Both the position numbers and the translations under genes were made by a program. DNA of 64,000 bases from CAYQNU01 sp964419055 (GTDB taxonomy: Bacteria > Bacteroidota > Bacteroidia > Flavobacteriales_D > Parvicellaceae). Each line of letters begins with the position of its first letter. Within the stretch, counting starts at the first letter, position 1. Below the pieces are notes generated by a model. The model was not told where the DNA came from. It made no database searches and worked only from the letters and a program-made list of their open reading frames with translations. This document shows, in pieces, positions 18,218-26,236 of the stretch. The stretch is from positions 124,001 to 188,000 of the forward strand of contig CAYQNU010000004.1 of assembly GCA_964419055.1 (NCBI GenBank), read 5' to 3'.

Positions 18218-21200
18218 ATGTCAGCATTAGACACATTAACTCAAAAGCTCGAGGAATTTATTAAGAAGTACTACATCAATGAACTTCTTAAAGGAGCTAT
18301 TTATGCTGTCGGTTTAACGGTTTTATTTTTTCTTGGGGTCCTTATTTTACAATACTTAGGAGGATTTCATTCTACTGGTCGAGCTATTTTATTCTACTCA
18401 TTTATTTCAGCAGCATTATTTATTTTGATCAATAACATTTTGATGCCGTTGAGCAGAATGATGAATTTGACCAAAAGGATGAGCTATGAAGACGCAGCAA
18501 AGATTGTCGGTAAAAGTTTTGAAGACATTAATGACAAAGTGCTCAATACACTACAATTGTGTAAGTCAAACGCTTTGATTAATAAAAATCAATTGGATTT
18601 AGTGACGGCAAGTATTCAACAACGTATTTCGCAGCTCAAGCCGATTCCTTTTACCAATGCCATTAATCTTTCTGACAATAAAAAACACCTTCGCTTTTTG
18701 GCCGTTCCCGTATTTTTGTTTTTAGGCGTTTTCGTTTATAACAAAGAAATCATTACTTCAGGAACGGATAGTTTATATAATTACGACAAAGAAATACAAC
18801 AAGTAAATCCTTTTGAATTTGAAGTGACTAACGACAAATTGGAGGTGTTGCAACAAGATGATTTTGAACTGATAATTACGGTAAAAGAAAAAGAATTTGT
18901 GCCTGAAGTAGCCTACATCAACATTGATGGTAAAAGTCACAAGCTAAAAAAAATAAACAAAAAACAATTTTCATACACCTTCAGAAATGTTCAAAAAAAT
19001 CAATCCTTTTACATTTCCTCACAAGAAGTAAAATCTAAAGACTTTGAATTAAAAACCATTCCTAAACCAACCTTGTTGAGTTTTGATATTATTGTTGATT
19101 ATCCAGCCTACACCGGTCTTAAAGATGAAACGATTAAGAATTTAGGGGATATGGTTATTCCAGAAGGAACTAAATTACAATGGGTTTTTAATACCAAAAA
19201 TACGAAGTCCTTGCATTTACGCATTTCCGATTCATTGCATACCCTTCCGGCTAAAGGACTCAATATTTTTCAGAAAGAACACCAGTTTTTCGAAAGTGTA
19301 GATTACACGATTAGTACTGAAAATGAATTTACTATAGGTAAAGATTCCATTACTTATTTTATAACGGTAACGAAAGATGCTCATCCAACCATTGATGCGG
19401 AGGAAACAGCAGATACACTCAATACCAAACTACTTTATTTTAATGGCAAGGTAGCTGATGACTTTGGATTTACTCGATTAAATTTTCAATACAAAATCAC
19501 TTCAGCAGAAGGTAAAGAAAAAGAGACCTCTCAAAAAGGATTGGCCATTAACAAAAGTTTTAATCGTGATCAGTTTTTCCACTTTTTTGATTTGAGCCAA
19601 TTACCTCTTGAGCCAGGTGATAAAGTTGAATATTTCTTTCAAGTTTGGGATAATGACGGTGTTAATGGAGCAAAATCAGCACGCACTTCAAGTAAAATTT
19701 ACAAAGCACCTACCCTTCAAGAATTAGCTGCCAATGCTGATAAATCAAACGAAATGATAAAAGATGATTTGCAAAAATCTTTGGATGAAGCTGAACGTTT
19801 GAAAAAAGAATTGGAAGCCATAAAAAAATCGTTGTACGACAAAGAAAAACCCGATTGGCAGGATAAAAATAAGATAGTACAATTTCTACAAAATCAAAAT
19901 GCCTTGCAGCAAAATGTAGAGAAATTGAAACAAGAGAATATTAAATCTCAACAAGATAAAAATCAATTCAATCAAATGAGCCAAGAAATTCTTGATAAAC
20001 AAGAAATGCTCAATAAATTGTTTGAAGAATTGATGAATGACGAAATGAAAGCTTTATATAAAGAGCTTGAAAAAATGATGGAGCAGATGAATAAAAATCA
20101 ACTGCTCAATCAAATGGAAAAAATTGAAATGTCACAAGAACAGGTAGCCAAAGAGTTGGATCGAGCATTGGAACAATTCAAACAGTTGCAAATGGATGAG
20201 AAACTTCAAAGCATTTCTGACCAATTGAAAGACTTATCTGAACGTCAAGAAAAATTAGCTGAAGACACTAAGAACAAAGAAAAATCAAATTTTGATTTAA
20301 ATAAAGAGCAAGAGCAACTTAAAGAAGATTTCAATAAAGTACGTGATGAACTCGATCAATTAAATGAACTGAACGAAGAGTTGGAGAACAAACGTAATTT
20401 GGAACAAACCGAAGAAATGGAGCAACAAATTTCAGAAGAAATGAAAAAAAGCTCCGAAGAATTGGGTAATGATAAAAACAAAAAAGCAAGTGAATCTCAA
20501 AAAAGTGCTGCTGAAAAAATGGAGGAGTTAGCTCAAAAAATGGAGGAACAGAAAACCAAAGAGCAACAAGAGCAAGCGCAGGAAGATTTAGATGCTTTGC
20601 GACAATTAATTGAAAACTTGATTAATTTCTCTATCGAGCAAGAGGATGTTATGACTCAATTTAGAACCACTTCTACCAATGATCCAAAGTATGTAAAACT
20701 GGGTCAACGTCAACGAAAATTGAAAGACGATGCACAAATGTTGGAAGATTCGCTCTTTGCCCTAAGTAAAAGAGTAATGCAATTAGGTCCATTTATCAAT
20801 AAAGAGGTTGCAGAAATGAATCAAAACATTGGTAAATCAATGAAATTCATTACGGAAAGACAAACACCCATGGTTATGTCAAATCAACAATATGTAATGA
20901 CTTCTGTCAATAACTTGGCTCTATTGTTTGATGAGGCCATGAAACAAATGCAAGAGCAAATGAAAAACAGCCCTCCGGGCAGTGGTAGTTGCAGCAAACC
21001 GGGTGGAACTGGAAAGCCTAGCCCAGGTCAAATGTCTATGGAACAAATGCAACAGCAGTTGAAGGATCAACTCAAAAAAATGCAGGAAGCCATGGAAAAA
21101 GGAGAGAAACCTGGCGGAAAAGAAGACGGTGAAAAAGGTGATGGAGGTAAAAAACCGGGTGATGGAAAAACTCCGGGACAAGGAGGAATGAATCCTGGTG

Positions 21201-21652
21201 AGGGAGGAATGGGTAATATGCCGGGGATGAGTCAACAATTGGCGGAAATGGCGGCTCAACAAGCTGCATTGCGTCAAAAAATTCAGGAACTTTCTCAAGA
21301 GTTAAATAAAGATGGAACGGGTGCAGGCAACGGCTTAAAAGAGATTGTAAAGGAAATGGAAAAAGTGGAAGAAGATATCGTAAATATGCGCATATCTAAT
21401 CAAACTATTAATCGCCAGAAAGACATCATGACGCGTCTATTGGAGCACGAAAAAGCGCAACGTGAACAAGAGTATGACGAAAAAAGAAAAGCAAATGAAG
21501 CAAAAGAGTATGAAATAAGTAACCCTTCTAAATTTTTGGAGTATAAACTCAAAAAAGAAAAAGAATTAGAATTGTTAAAAACTATTCCACCATCTTTGAA
21601 ACCTTATTACAAAAACAAAGTAAACGAGTACTTCGAACAATTGAATAACTAA
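18218..21652 (+). CDS. DUF4175 family membrane protein with very long coiled coil
   Basis: 1144 residues. The N terminus has two membrane helices near 25-85 (YAVGLTVLFFLGVLILQYLG) and a third near 160-180 (LAVPVFLFLGVFVY). Beta-rich domains cover about 200-500 (FDIIVDYPAYTGLKDET, VADDFGFTRLNFQYK). From about 510 to the end it is mostly Glu/Gln/Lys/Met-rich coiled coil, broken near 900-1000 by Gly/Pro/Lys-rich linker (GEKPGGKEDGEKGDGG). This is the Bacteroidota DUF4175 layout; molecular function is not known to me. The anti-sigma-like ATPase follows 24 nt downstream and is probably co-transcribed. Confidence 0.82.
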   Translation: MSALDTLTQKLEEFIKKYYINELLKGAIYAVGLTVLFFLGVLILQYLGGFHSTGRAILFYSFISAALFILINNILMPLSRMMNLTKRMSYEDAAKIVGKSFEDINDKVLNTLQLCKSNALINKNQLDLVTASIQQRISQLKPIPFTNAINLSDNKKHLRFLAVPVFLFLGVFVYNKEIITSGTDSLYNYDKEIQQVNPFEFEVTNDKLEVLQQDDFELIITVKEKEFVPEVAYINIDGKSHKLKKINKKQFSYTFRNVQKNQSFYISSQEVKSKDFELKTIPKPTLLSFDIIVDYPAYTGLKDETIKNLGDMVIPEGTKLQWVFNTKNTKSLHLRISDSLHTLPAKGLNIFQKEHQFFESVDYTISTENEFTIGKDSITYFITVTKDAHPTIDAEETADTLNTKLLYFNGKVADDFGFTRLNFQYKITSAEGKEKETSQKGLAINKSFNRDQFFHFFDLSQLPLEPGDKVEYFFQVWDNDGVNGAKSARTSSKIYKAPTLQELAANADKSNEMIKDDLQKSLDEAERLKKELEAIKKSLYDKEKPDWQDKNKIVQFLQNQNALQQNVEKLKQENIKSQQDKNQFNQMSQEILDKQEMLNKLFEELMNDEMKALYKELEKMMEQMNKNQLLNQMEKIEMSQEQVAKELDRALEQFKQLQMDEKLQSISDQLKDLSERQEKLAEDTKNKEKSNFDLNKEQEQLKEDFNKVRDELDQLNELNEELENKRNLEQTEEMEQQISEEMKKSSEELGNDKNKKASESQKSAAEKMEELAQKMEEQKTKEQQEQAQEDLDALRQLIENLINFSIEQEDVMTQFRTTSTNDPKYVKLGQRQRKLKDDAQMLEDSLFALSKRVMQLGPFINKEVAEMNQNIGKSMKFITERQTPMVMSNQQYVMTSVNNLALLFDEAMKQMQEQMKNSPPGSGSCSKPGGTGKPSPGQMSMEQMQQQLKDQLKKMQEAMEKGEKPGGKEDGEKGDGGKKPGDGKTPGQGGMNPGEGGMGNMPGMSQQLAEMAAQQAALRQKIQELSQELNKDGTGAGNGLKEIVKEMEKVEEDIVNMRISNQTINRQKDIMTRLLEHEKAQREQEYDEKRKANEAKEYEISNPSKFLEYKLKKEKELELLKTIPPSLKPYYKNKVNEYFEQLNN

Positions 21653-21676
21653 TTCTGAGGATTTTAAAACTTGAAT

Positions 21677-22096
21677 ATGGATACAACGCTACTATCTACT
21701 ATGCAAAAAATAGACTTTCCCTCCAATGCCGAAAACATTCATCTCGTAGAAAAAATGATTGATAATGTTTGTGAAGAACTCAAAGTTAATGAAGATCACT
21801 ACGGTAACATACTCATAGCATTAACTGAAGCTGTTAACAATGCAATTCATCACGGTAATAAATTGGATCCAGCAAAAACAACGTTTGTTTCATGTGATTT
21901 TGAATCAAACAAGTTGACATTCAAAGTAGAAGATCAAGGAAAAGGATTTGATTATACCAATCTGCCTGACCCTACAAGTCCCGAAAATTTAGAAAATCCT
22001 AACGGTAGAGGTATCTTCCTAATGAAGAATTTAGCCGATGAAATTGCTTTTGAGAATGACGGCAGAACAGTGGAACTAACGTTTCATTTGAACTAA
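21677..22096 (+). CDS. Anti-sigma-regulatory-factor-like ATP-binding protein (RsbW/HATPase)
   Basis: 139 residues containing little more than one GHKL ATPase domain. It has the N-box ALTEAVNNAIHHGN, the G1 box VEDQGKGFDY and the G2 box NGRGIFLMKNLADEI. RsbW-type proteins phosphorylate anti-anti-sigma partners; many Bacteroidota homologues have no known partner. The frame opens at a TTG at 21671, but the ATG two codons on (21677) is the better start. It directly follows the DUF4175 gene. I recall ybeY and mnmG as common downstream neighbours in Flavobacteria; here the next gene is convergent instead. Confidence 0.85.
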   Translation: MDTTLLSTMQKIDFPSNAENIHLVEKMIDNVCEELKVNEDHYGNILIALTEAVNNAIHHGNKLDPAKTTFVSCDFESNKLTFKVEDQGKGFDYTNLPDPTSPENLENPNGRGIFLMKNLADEIAFENDGRTVELTFHLN

Positions 22097-22109
22097 TTGT
22101 TAAGGTGAG

Positions 22110-23327
22110 CTATATTGACTGGCTTACCATATATCCTCCCGTCCAAGCGGCTTGGAAATTAAAACCTCCCGTTAAGGCATCAATATTCAATACCTCTCCA
22201 ACAAAATATAAATTTGGGTGTAGTTTACTGCTAAAATCAGTGAAATTAACTTGATGCAAAGCTACCCCTCCACACGTTACAAATTCTTCTTTGTTGGTAC
22301 TTTTTCCCTCCACTTGAAACTGAGCTCTTTTTATCGTTTCAATTAATTTATTGTGTTCTTTTTGGGGTAACTCCGCCCAAATAGTGGTAGGTTTTATTCC
22401 TGCATATTCAGTTAATCGCTGCCAAAGTCGTTTAGGTATTTCAAATAATGGTGTATTTACGATAGCCTTTTTAGGATGATGGGTACGTTGCTCTAGAAAA
22501 GATTCTTTTACATCGTCATCATTTTCATTCAAAGCAAAATCTATCGAAATTGAAAATCGATACTGTTGGTCAAACAAATGACGTGCAGCGATAGAAGATA
22601 ACTTTAAAATGGCTGGTCCACTCATTCCCCAGTGGGTTATAAGCATCGGCCCAATTTCTTGCAATTTAGTTCCTTGTATTTTTACACCAATTCGTTCCAC
22701 TGCCAAACCGGCTAAATCATTTATGCGAGCATCCTTGATATTAAAAGTAAAGAGTGATGGCATAGGAGGAATGATTTCATACTTCAGCTCCTCTAATCGC
22801 TGCCATATAGAGGTAGCATTGCCACCACAAGCAATTATCAACGCATCATATTCCCGTTGTTTTTCATTTACTGTAAGAACCCATTTACCTGTTTCATTTT
22901 GAACAAAATGACTGACGGCACTTTGTGTATGCACTTGAATAGGCAGCTTGGATACTGCTTCCAAAAAACAATCAATAATTGTTTGAGAACTATCTGTAGT
23001 TGGAAAAATCCGATTATCATCTTCAATTTTAAGCGCCACCCCTCTTTTTTCAAACCATTCCATCGTATCGCCCGTCATAAAGGTGTGAAATGGACCTAAC
23101 AATTCTTTATTCCCACGTGGATAAAATTTCACCAATTCCTTAGGTTCGAAGCAAGCGTGGGTCACATTACACCTTCCGCCTCCGCTTACTTTAACTTTTC
23201 CCAATACTTGATTTCCCTTTTCAAAAAGGTCAATATGATATGTTGGATTCTTTTCTGCTGCATTAATTGCGGCAAAAAAGCCTCCTGCTCCTCCTCCTAT
23301 GATGGCTATTTTTTTGATACGGCTCAA
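22110..23327 (-). CDS. BaiN/HI0933-family FAD-dependent oxidoreductase
   Basis: 405 residues, the usual length for the family, which reduces or oxidises poorly defined substrates using FAD. Seen: the dinucleotide-binding IAIIGGGAGGFFAAI at the N terminus, VSGGGRCNVTHA near 50, an NAD(P)/FAD-type second motif ALIIACGGNATS, TCGGVALHQVNF, and the C-terminal FAD clamp LTGGFNFQAAWTGG. The start is TTG at 23327: the Rossmann motif begins six residues later and no ATG lies between. It converges with the RsbW-like gene (13 nt between stops). The GDPD gene lies 15 nt upstream on the same strand. Confidence 0.85.
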   Translation of the reverse strand: MSRIKKIAIIGGGAGGFFAAINAAEKNPTYHIDLFEKGNQVLGKVKVSGGGRCNVTHACFEPKELVKFYPRGNKELLGPFHTFMTGDTMEWFEKRGVALKIEDDNRIFPTTDSSQTIIDCFLEAVSKLPIQVHTQSAVSHFVQNETGKWVLTVNEKQREYDALIIACGGNATSIWQRLEELKYEIIPPMPSLFTFNIKDARINDLAGLAVERIGVKIQGTKLQEIGPMLITHWGMSGPAILKLSSIAARHLFDQQYRFSISIDFALNENDDDVKESFLEQRTHHPKKAIVNTPLFEIPKRLWQRLTEYAGIKPTTIWAELPQKEHNKLIETIKRAQFQVEGKSTNKEEFVTCGGVALHQVNFTDFSSKLHPNLYFVGEVLNIDALTGGFNFQAAWTGGYMVSQSI

Positions 23328-23342
23328 TTGAAAATAAATTAG

Positions 23343-24224
23343 TTACAAAAATTCTTTATTTGGATAATCGGTTATAATGCCATCTACTCCATGATTTACC
23401 ATTCGATTGAATGCCTTTTGCTCATTCACGGTCCAAGAAAAAACCTTTATTCCTTTTTCATGAGCTAGTTTAACATCTCTTTTGCGAATGGTTCGATAAT
23501 ACATTCCTAAAGCATAGGGTTTAAAGGTCAAATCGGTTAAAAAATGAGTTACACTCACAAAGGGTTTGTAAGTTAGATAAACATACCTATAATTGGGTAA
23601 TATCTTATGCAACGCTTCTAACAATTGTGTATCAAAAGACATAAAAATTATATTGTTTTTATGTTCAAAACCGTTTATTTCGTTGGCAATGATTTTAGCA
23701 AATTCATCAGGAAAAGGTTGATAAATACCGTATTCACCAGGAACAGACTTCACTTCAAAAAGTACGGTTGTTTTGGACAAATCCAGTTGTTTGAACGCTT
23801 CCTGAACGGTGGGTTTATACATTTTGGAATGTTCCTGTTTGGGGAATTTTGAATAGGGTTTTGAACCACAGTCATATCGAGCAACTTCAGCAGCTGTCAT
23901 GTGATATAGGTTTCTTTTTTTACCTTCTGCTGGTGATAATTCGTTGCCATTAGTATCTAAACAATAATCACTATGAATATAGGGTTCGTGTGAAATGATT
24001 AATTGGCCATCTTTTGACACCACTACGTCCCATTCTATTCCGTCTACACCCAATTCAATGGCCTTTCTGAAGCCTTCAAGGGTGTTTTCTGGCAGAATAC
24101 CTCTACAACCACGGTGTCCAAAAAGTTGAGGAGTAGCAGTTTTATCGTTCATTTGAGAAAAAATATAAGCTGATTGAAGAAACAAACTTAAGGAAAAAAC
24201 GAGTACAACGATTGAAGTGCGCAT
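23343..24224 (-). CDS. Secreted glycerophosphodiester phosphodiesterase
   Basis: Hydrolyses glycerophosphodiesters to glycerol-3-phosphate and an alcohol, here probably in the periplasm. 293 residues: signal peptide (VLVFSLSLFLQSAYIFSQ), then the GDPD barrel with FGHRGCRGILPENT (catalytic His and metal Glu), GVDGIEWDVVVSKDG, LIISHEP, VLFEVKS, and near the end KVFSWTVNEQ and GVDGIITDYP. Length and motifs are typical. It sits between the 113-residue unknown gene (11 nt upstream) and the BaiN-like gene, in a likely three-gene leftward unit. Confidence 0.9.
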   Translation of the reverse strand: MRTSIVVLVFSLSLFLQSAYIFSQMNDKTATPQLFGHRGCRGILPENTLEGFRKAIELGVDGIEWDVVVSKDGQLIISHEPYIHSDYCLDTNGNELSPAEGKKRNLYHMTAAEVARYDCGSKPYSKFPKQEHSKMYKPTVQEAFKQLDLSKTTVLFEVKSVPGEYGIYQPFPDEFAKIIANEINGFEHKNNIIFMSFDTQLLEALHKILPNYRYVYLTYKPFVSVTHFLTDLTFKPYALGMYYRTIRKRDVKLAHEKGIKVFSWTVNEQKAFNRMVNHGVDGIITDYPNKEFL

Positions 24225-24235
24225 AATTGGTTTTG

Positions 24236-24577
24236 TTAAGGTCGTTCGCTACGTTCAAAATAGTCAATAATGGCTTCCTTAATTAAGTCTTCTTGCTCTT
24301 TTTGGTTCAAAGCCGGAACAGCTTTAACATTTTTGAAATGAGGCCATCCTTGTTCATCTTTACCTATAAACTCATAATAACCATAGGGTTCCAACAACGT
24401 ACATATAGCAACGTGCATGACTTCAATTTTTTGGTCTTTTTTAAGTTTTTGATACCCTTGATTCAATTCTTGAAGCCCAATAATAAAGATAATAGATTGC
24501 AAATCGAGTGTTTCCCCAAAGTGTTTGGAAGCTATAGCTACCGTATCACGCCATTTTTTTTCAAACTCAAAATTCAT
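24236..24577 (-). CDS. Conserved small cytoplasmic protein of unknown function
   Basis: 113 residues from the ATG at 24577. The frame reaches a TTG at 24613, but the added residues look like upstream DNA and this start gives a clean soluble protein (MNFEFEKKWRDT). It is predicted mostly helical, with IIFIIGLQELNQGY in the first half and PYGYYEFIGKDEQGWPHF in the second. I have a sense of a conserved Bacteroidota family but cannot name one. It heads a leftward group with the GDPD and BaiN-like genes. Confidence 0.7.
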   Translation of the reverse strand: MNFEFEKKWRDTVAIASKHFGETLDLQSIIFIIGLQELNQGYQKLKKDQKIEVMHVAICTLLEPYGYYEFIGKDEQGWPHFKNVKAVPALNQKEQEDLIKEAIIDYFERSERP

Positions 24578-24620
24578 GGTGCAAAGGTAGTTTATGAAAC
24601 TTAAAAGGTTCAAGTTTTCA

Positions 24621-24650
24621 TTGCTTTATTTACTATTAAGTGTATTTTTG
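24621..24650 (+). promoter_or_regulatory. Promoter of the enoyl-CoA hydratase-folB pair
   Basis: TTG at 24621-24623, a 19-nt spacer, then TATTTTTG at 24643-24650. The ATG is 23 nt downstream. Confidence 0.75.
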
Positions 24651-24672
24651 CAATTCAATAAAATAAAATACT

Positions 24673-25455
24673 ATGCCATACGAAAATATATTTGTAGAAC
24701 AGAAAGAAGCCATTCGTCATATAACCATCAACCGACCTTCGCAATTAAATGCGTTGAATAAACAAACTATTGATGAATTGCATATGGCCTTAGGTGATGC
24801 CGAAAATGACCCTAATGTTCGTGTAATCATTTTGACTGGTGCTGGTGAAAAGGCATTTGTGGCTGGAGCAGATATTAAAGAATTTGCCAACTTTTCAATC
24901 GAAGAAGGTAAATTATTGTCTGCCGAAGGACACACCAAATTGTTTAATTTTGTTGAAAATTTAACAAAACCTGTCATTGCTGCAGTTAATGGTTTTGCAT
25001 TAGGTGGAGGATTAGAGTTAGCTATGAGTGCTCATTTTAGAATAGCTAGTGAAAACGCTAAATTAGGATTACCTGAAGTTTCACTTGGCGTAATCCCAGG
25101 ATATGGAGGTACACAACGATTAGCTCAATTGGTGGGTAAAGGCAAAGCAAATGAAATGATAATGACTGCTGGTATGATAGACGCGGCAGAAGCACTCAAA
25201 TGGGGATTGGTGAATGCAGTAGTAGCGCCTGAATCATTGATAGAAGAATGCGAGAAAATTGCCAACAAGATAGCCCGCAACTCACCAAAAGCTATTTCTG
25301 CAGCCATTGTTTCTGTAAATGCGCAATTTAAAGAAGGGGTAGACGGTTACAAAACTGAAATTTCTGAATTTGGAAAATGCTTTGGTACAAAAGATTTTGT
25401 TGAGGGAACAACCGCTTTTTTAGAAAAACGTAAACCTAGTTTTACAGGAGCCTAA
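24673..25455 (+). CDS. Enoyl-CoA hydratase/isomerase family protein
   Basis: 260-residue crotonase-fold enzyme, expected to hydrate trans-2-enoyl-CoA in fatty-acid or amino-acid breakdown. Seen: GAGEKAFVAGADIKEF and NGFALGGGLELAMSAHFRIA (oxyanion-hole glycines and the first catalytic Glu), then GLPEVSLGVIPGYGGTQRL (second catalytic Glu in PEV). Both glutamates are present, so it should be an active hydratase rather than only an isomerase. Length is normal. Its stop overlaps the folB start (TAATG), so the two are coupled although their pathways differ. Confidence 0.92.
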   Translation: MPYENIFVEQKEAIRHITINRPSQLNALNKQTIDELHMALGDAENDPNVRVIILTGAGEKAFVAGADIKEFANFSIEEGKLLSAEGHTKLFNFVENLTKPVIAAVNGFALGGGLELAMSAHFRIASENAKLGLPEVSLGVIPGYGGTQRLAQLVGKGKANEMIMTAGMIDAAEALKWGLVNAVVAPESLIEECEKIANKIARNSPKAISAAIVSVNAQFKEGVDGYKTEISEFGKCFGTKDFVEGTTAFLEKRKPSFTGA

Positions 25456-25805
25456 TGAATTGTATTGTTGTAAAAGGAATTCGTACATATTCATATCACG
25501 GCTGCCTGCCCGAAGAAACTATAATTGGTGGATATTATGAAGTAGATGTGGAACTCTTTTGTGATTTCAAAAAATCTGCACTTACCGATGATTTGTCGTT
25601 GACAATAAACTATGTGGATGCCAACAAAATTGTAGAGGAAGAAATGGCATTGCCTTCTAAACTAATTGAGACGGTGGCTTATCGCATTATGAATCGTTTT
25701 AAAACTACATTTTCCATTCTTGAAAAAGCTCGAATAGAAATTAAAAAAATTAATCCCCCAATTGACGGAGATACGCAGTATGTGAGTGTAATTGTGGAGG
25801 AATAA
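25455..25805 (+). CDS. folB: Dihydroneopterin aldolase
   Basis: 116 residues. Splits dihydroneopterin to 6-hydroxymethyl-dihydropterin and glycolaldehyde in folate synthesis. Seen: YSYHGCLPEETIIGGYYEVDVE with the active-site region, TINYVDANKIVEEEM, LIETVAYRIMNRF, and the conserved lysines in ARIEIKKINPP. The fold is the small T-fold shared with FolE-type enzymes; length fits FolB. Translationally coupled to the enoyl-CoA hydratase upstream. Together with folE at 7.2 kb the window holds two folate steps, in separate units. Confidence 0.9.
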   Translation: MNCIVVKGIRTYSYHGCLPEETIIGGYYEVDVELFCDFKKSALTDDLSLTINYVDANKIVEEEMALPSKLIETVAYRIMNRFKTTFSILEKARIEIKKINPPIDGDTQYVSVIVEE

Positions 25806-25815
25806 GTGAATTTTG

Positions 25816-25846
25816 TTTGCACATTAATTTGTTTTTCGTACTTTTG
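25816..25846 (+). promoter_or_regulatory. Promoter of tRNA-Cys
   Basis: TTTG at 25816-25819, a 19-nt spacer, then TACTTTTG at 25839-25846. The mature tRNA begins 22 nt after the -7 box. Confidence 0.8.
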
Positions 25847-25867
25847 CCCTCCTAATCACAAAATTTA

Positions 25868-25938
25868 GGTCTCGTGGCCGAGTGGCTAGGCACCAGTCTG
25901 CAAAACTGTGTACAGCGGTTCGAATCCGCTCGAGACCT
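25868..25938 (+). tRNA. tRNA-Cys (anticodon GCA)
   Basis: 71-nt cloverleaf. The acceptor GGTCTCG pairs with CGAGACC and the discriminator is T, as expected for Cys. The anticodon loop CTGCAAA reads GCA. The T arm is AGCGG TTCGAAT CCGCT. CCA is not encoded. The T-loop 3' half, acceptor and following terminator are copied again 165 nt downstream. Confidence 0.95.
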
Positions 25939-25944
25939 CAAACC

Positions 25945-25976
25945 AAGCTCTAACTTTTAAAAGTTAGGGCTTTTTT
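25945..25976 (+). terminator. Terminator of tRNA-Cys
   Basis: AGCTCTAACTTTT pairs with AAAAGTTAGGGCT (one G-T pair), followed by six T residues, directly after the tRNA. Confidence 0.9.
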
Positions 25977-26110
25977 ATGTGACAATAATTGTGCTTGCAC
26001 TAAATTATTGATGCATAAAAAAGTCTTTTTCGGCAGAAAAAGGACTTGGTTTGTAACGCATTTAATCCTTTTAAGGATGTATGCATAAATCCGCTCGAGA
26101 CCTCAAACCA

Positions 26111-26142
26111 AGCTCTAACTTTTAAAAGTTAGAGCTTTTTTT
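26111..26142 (+). terminator. Second copy of the tRNA-Cys terminator
   Basis: Same hairpin as at 25945 but with a fully paired stem (AGCTCTAACTTTT / AAAAGTTAGAGCT) and seven T residues. It would insulate the two-component genes from tRNA read-through. Confidence 0.8.
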
Positions 26143-26177
26143 ATGTGTTGAATTAGGCTAAGTGGTCTGAATTGCTA

Positions 26178-26229
26178 ACGTTAAATTACGTTAAACCATT
26201 CTTTACTACTAATTAATCAACTATTTTTG
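26178..26229 (+). promoter_or_regulatory. Promoter region of the two-component operon with phased direct repeats
   Basis: ACGTTAAA occurs at 26178-26185 and again at 26188-26195, one helical turn apart. A TATTTTTG -7 box is at 26222-26229, only 7 nt before the ATG, and there is no good TTTG at -33. The layout suits activation by an OmpR-family regulator bound to the direct repeat, possibly the product of the second gene. Confidence 0.5.
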
Positions 26230-26236
26230 ACCTAGT

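Larger units (their letters stand above)
25923..26147 (+). repeat. Direct repeat of the tRNA-Cys 3' end plus terminator, 165 nt apart
   Basis: Copy 1 (25923-25981) covers the last part of the T loop, the acceptor 3' strand and the terminator. Copy 2 (26088-26147) is the same ~59 nt with one substitution and one extra T. The 106-nt spacer has no gene but three hairpins: GTGC/GCAC within a longer AATAATT stem (25985-26009), AAGTCTTTTT with AAAAAGGACTT (26021-26047), and ATCCTT/AAGGAT near 26063-26076. A duplicated tRNA 3' end is what an integrated element leaves, but no integrase is present. Confidence 0.85.

Noticed and set aside
20921..21298. Minus-strand frames rich in Phe, Leu, Ser and His inside the DUF4175 gene
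   Set aside because: Complement of a Lys/Glu/Gln/Gly-rich coiled-coil region; composition is the mirror of that and not a real protein.
25982..26087. CRISPR-like or retron-like array between the tRNA-Cys copies
   Set aside because: The hairpins differ from each other, there are no regular spacers, and no reverse transcriptase or cas gene is present.
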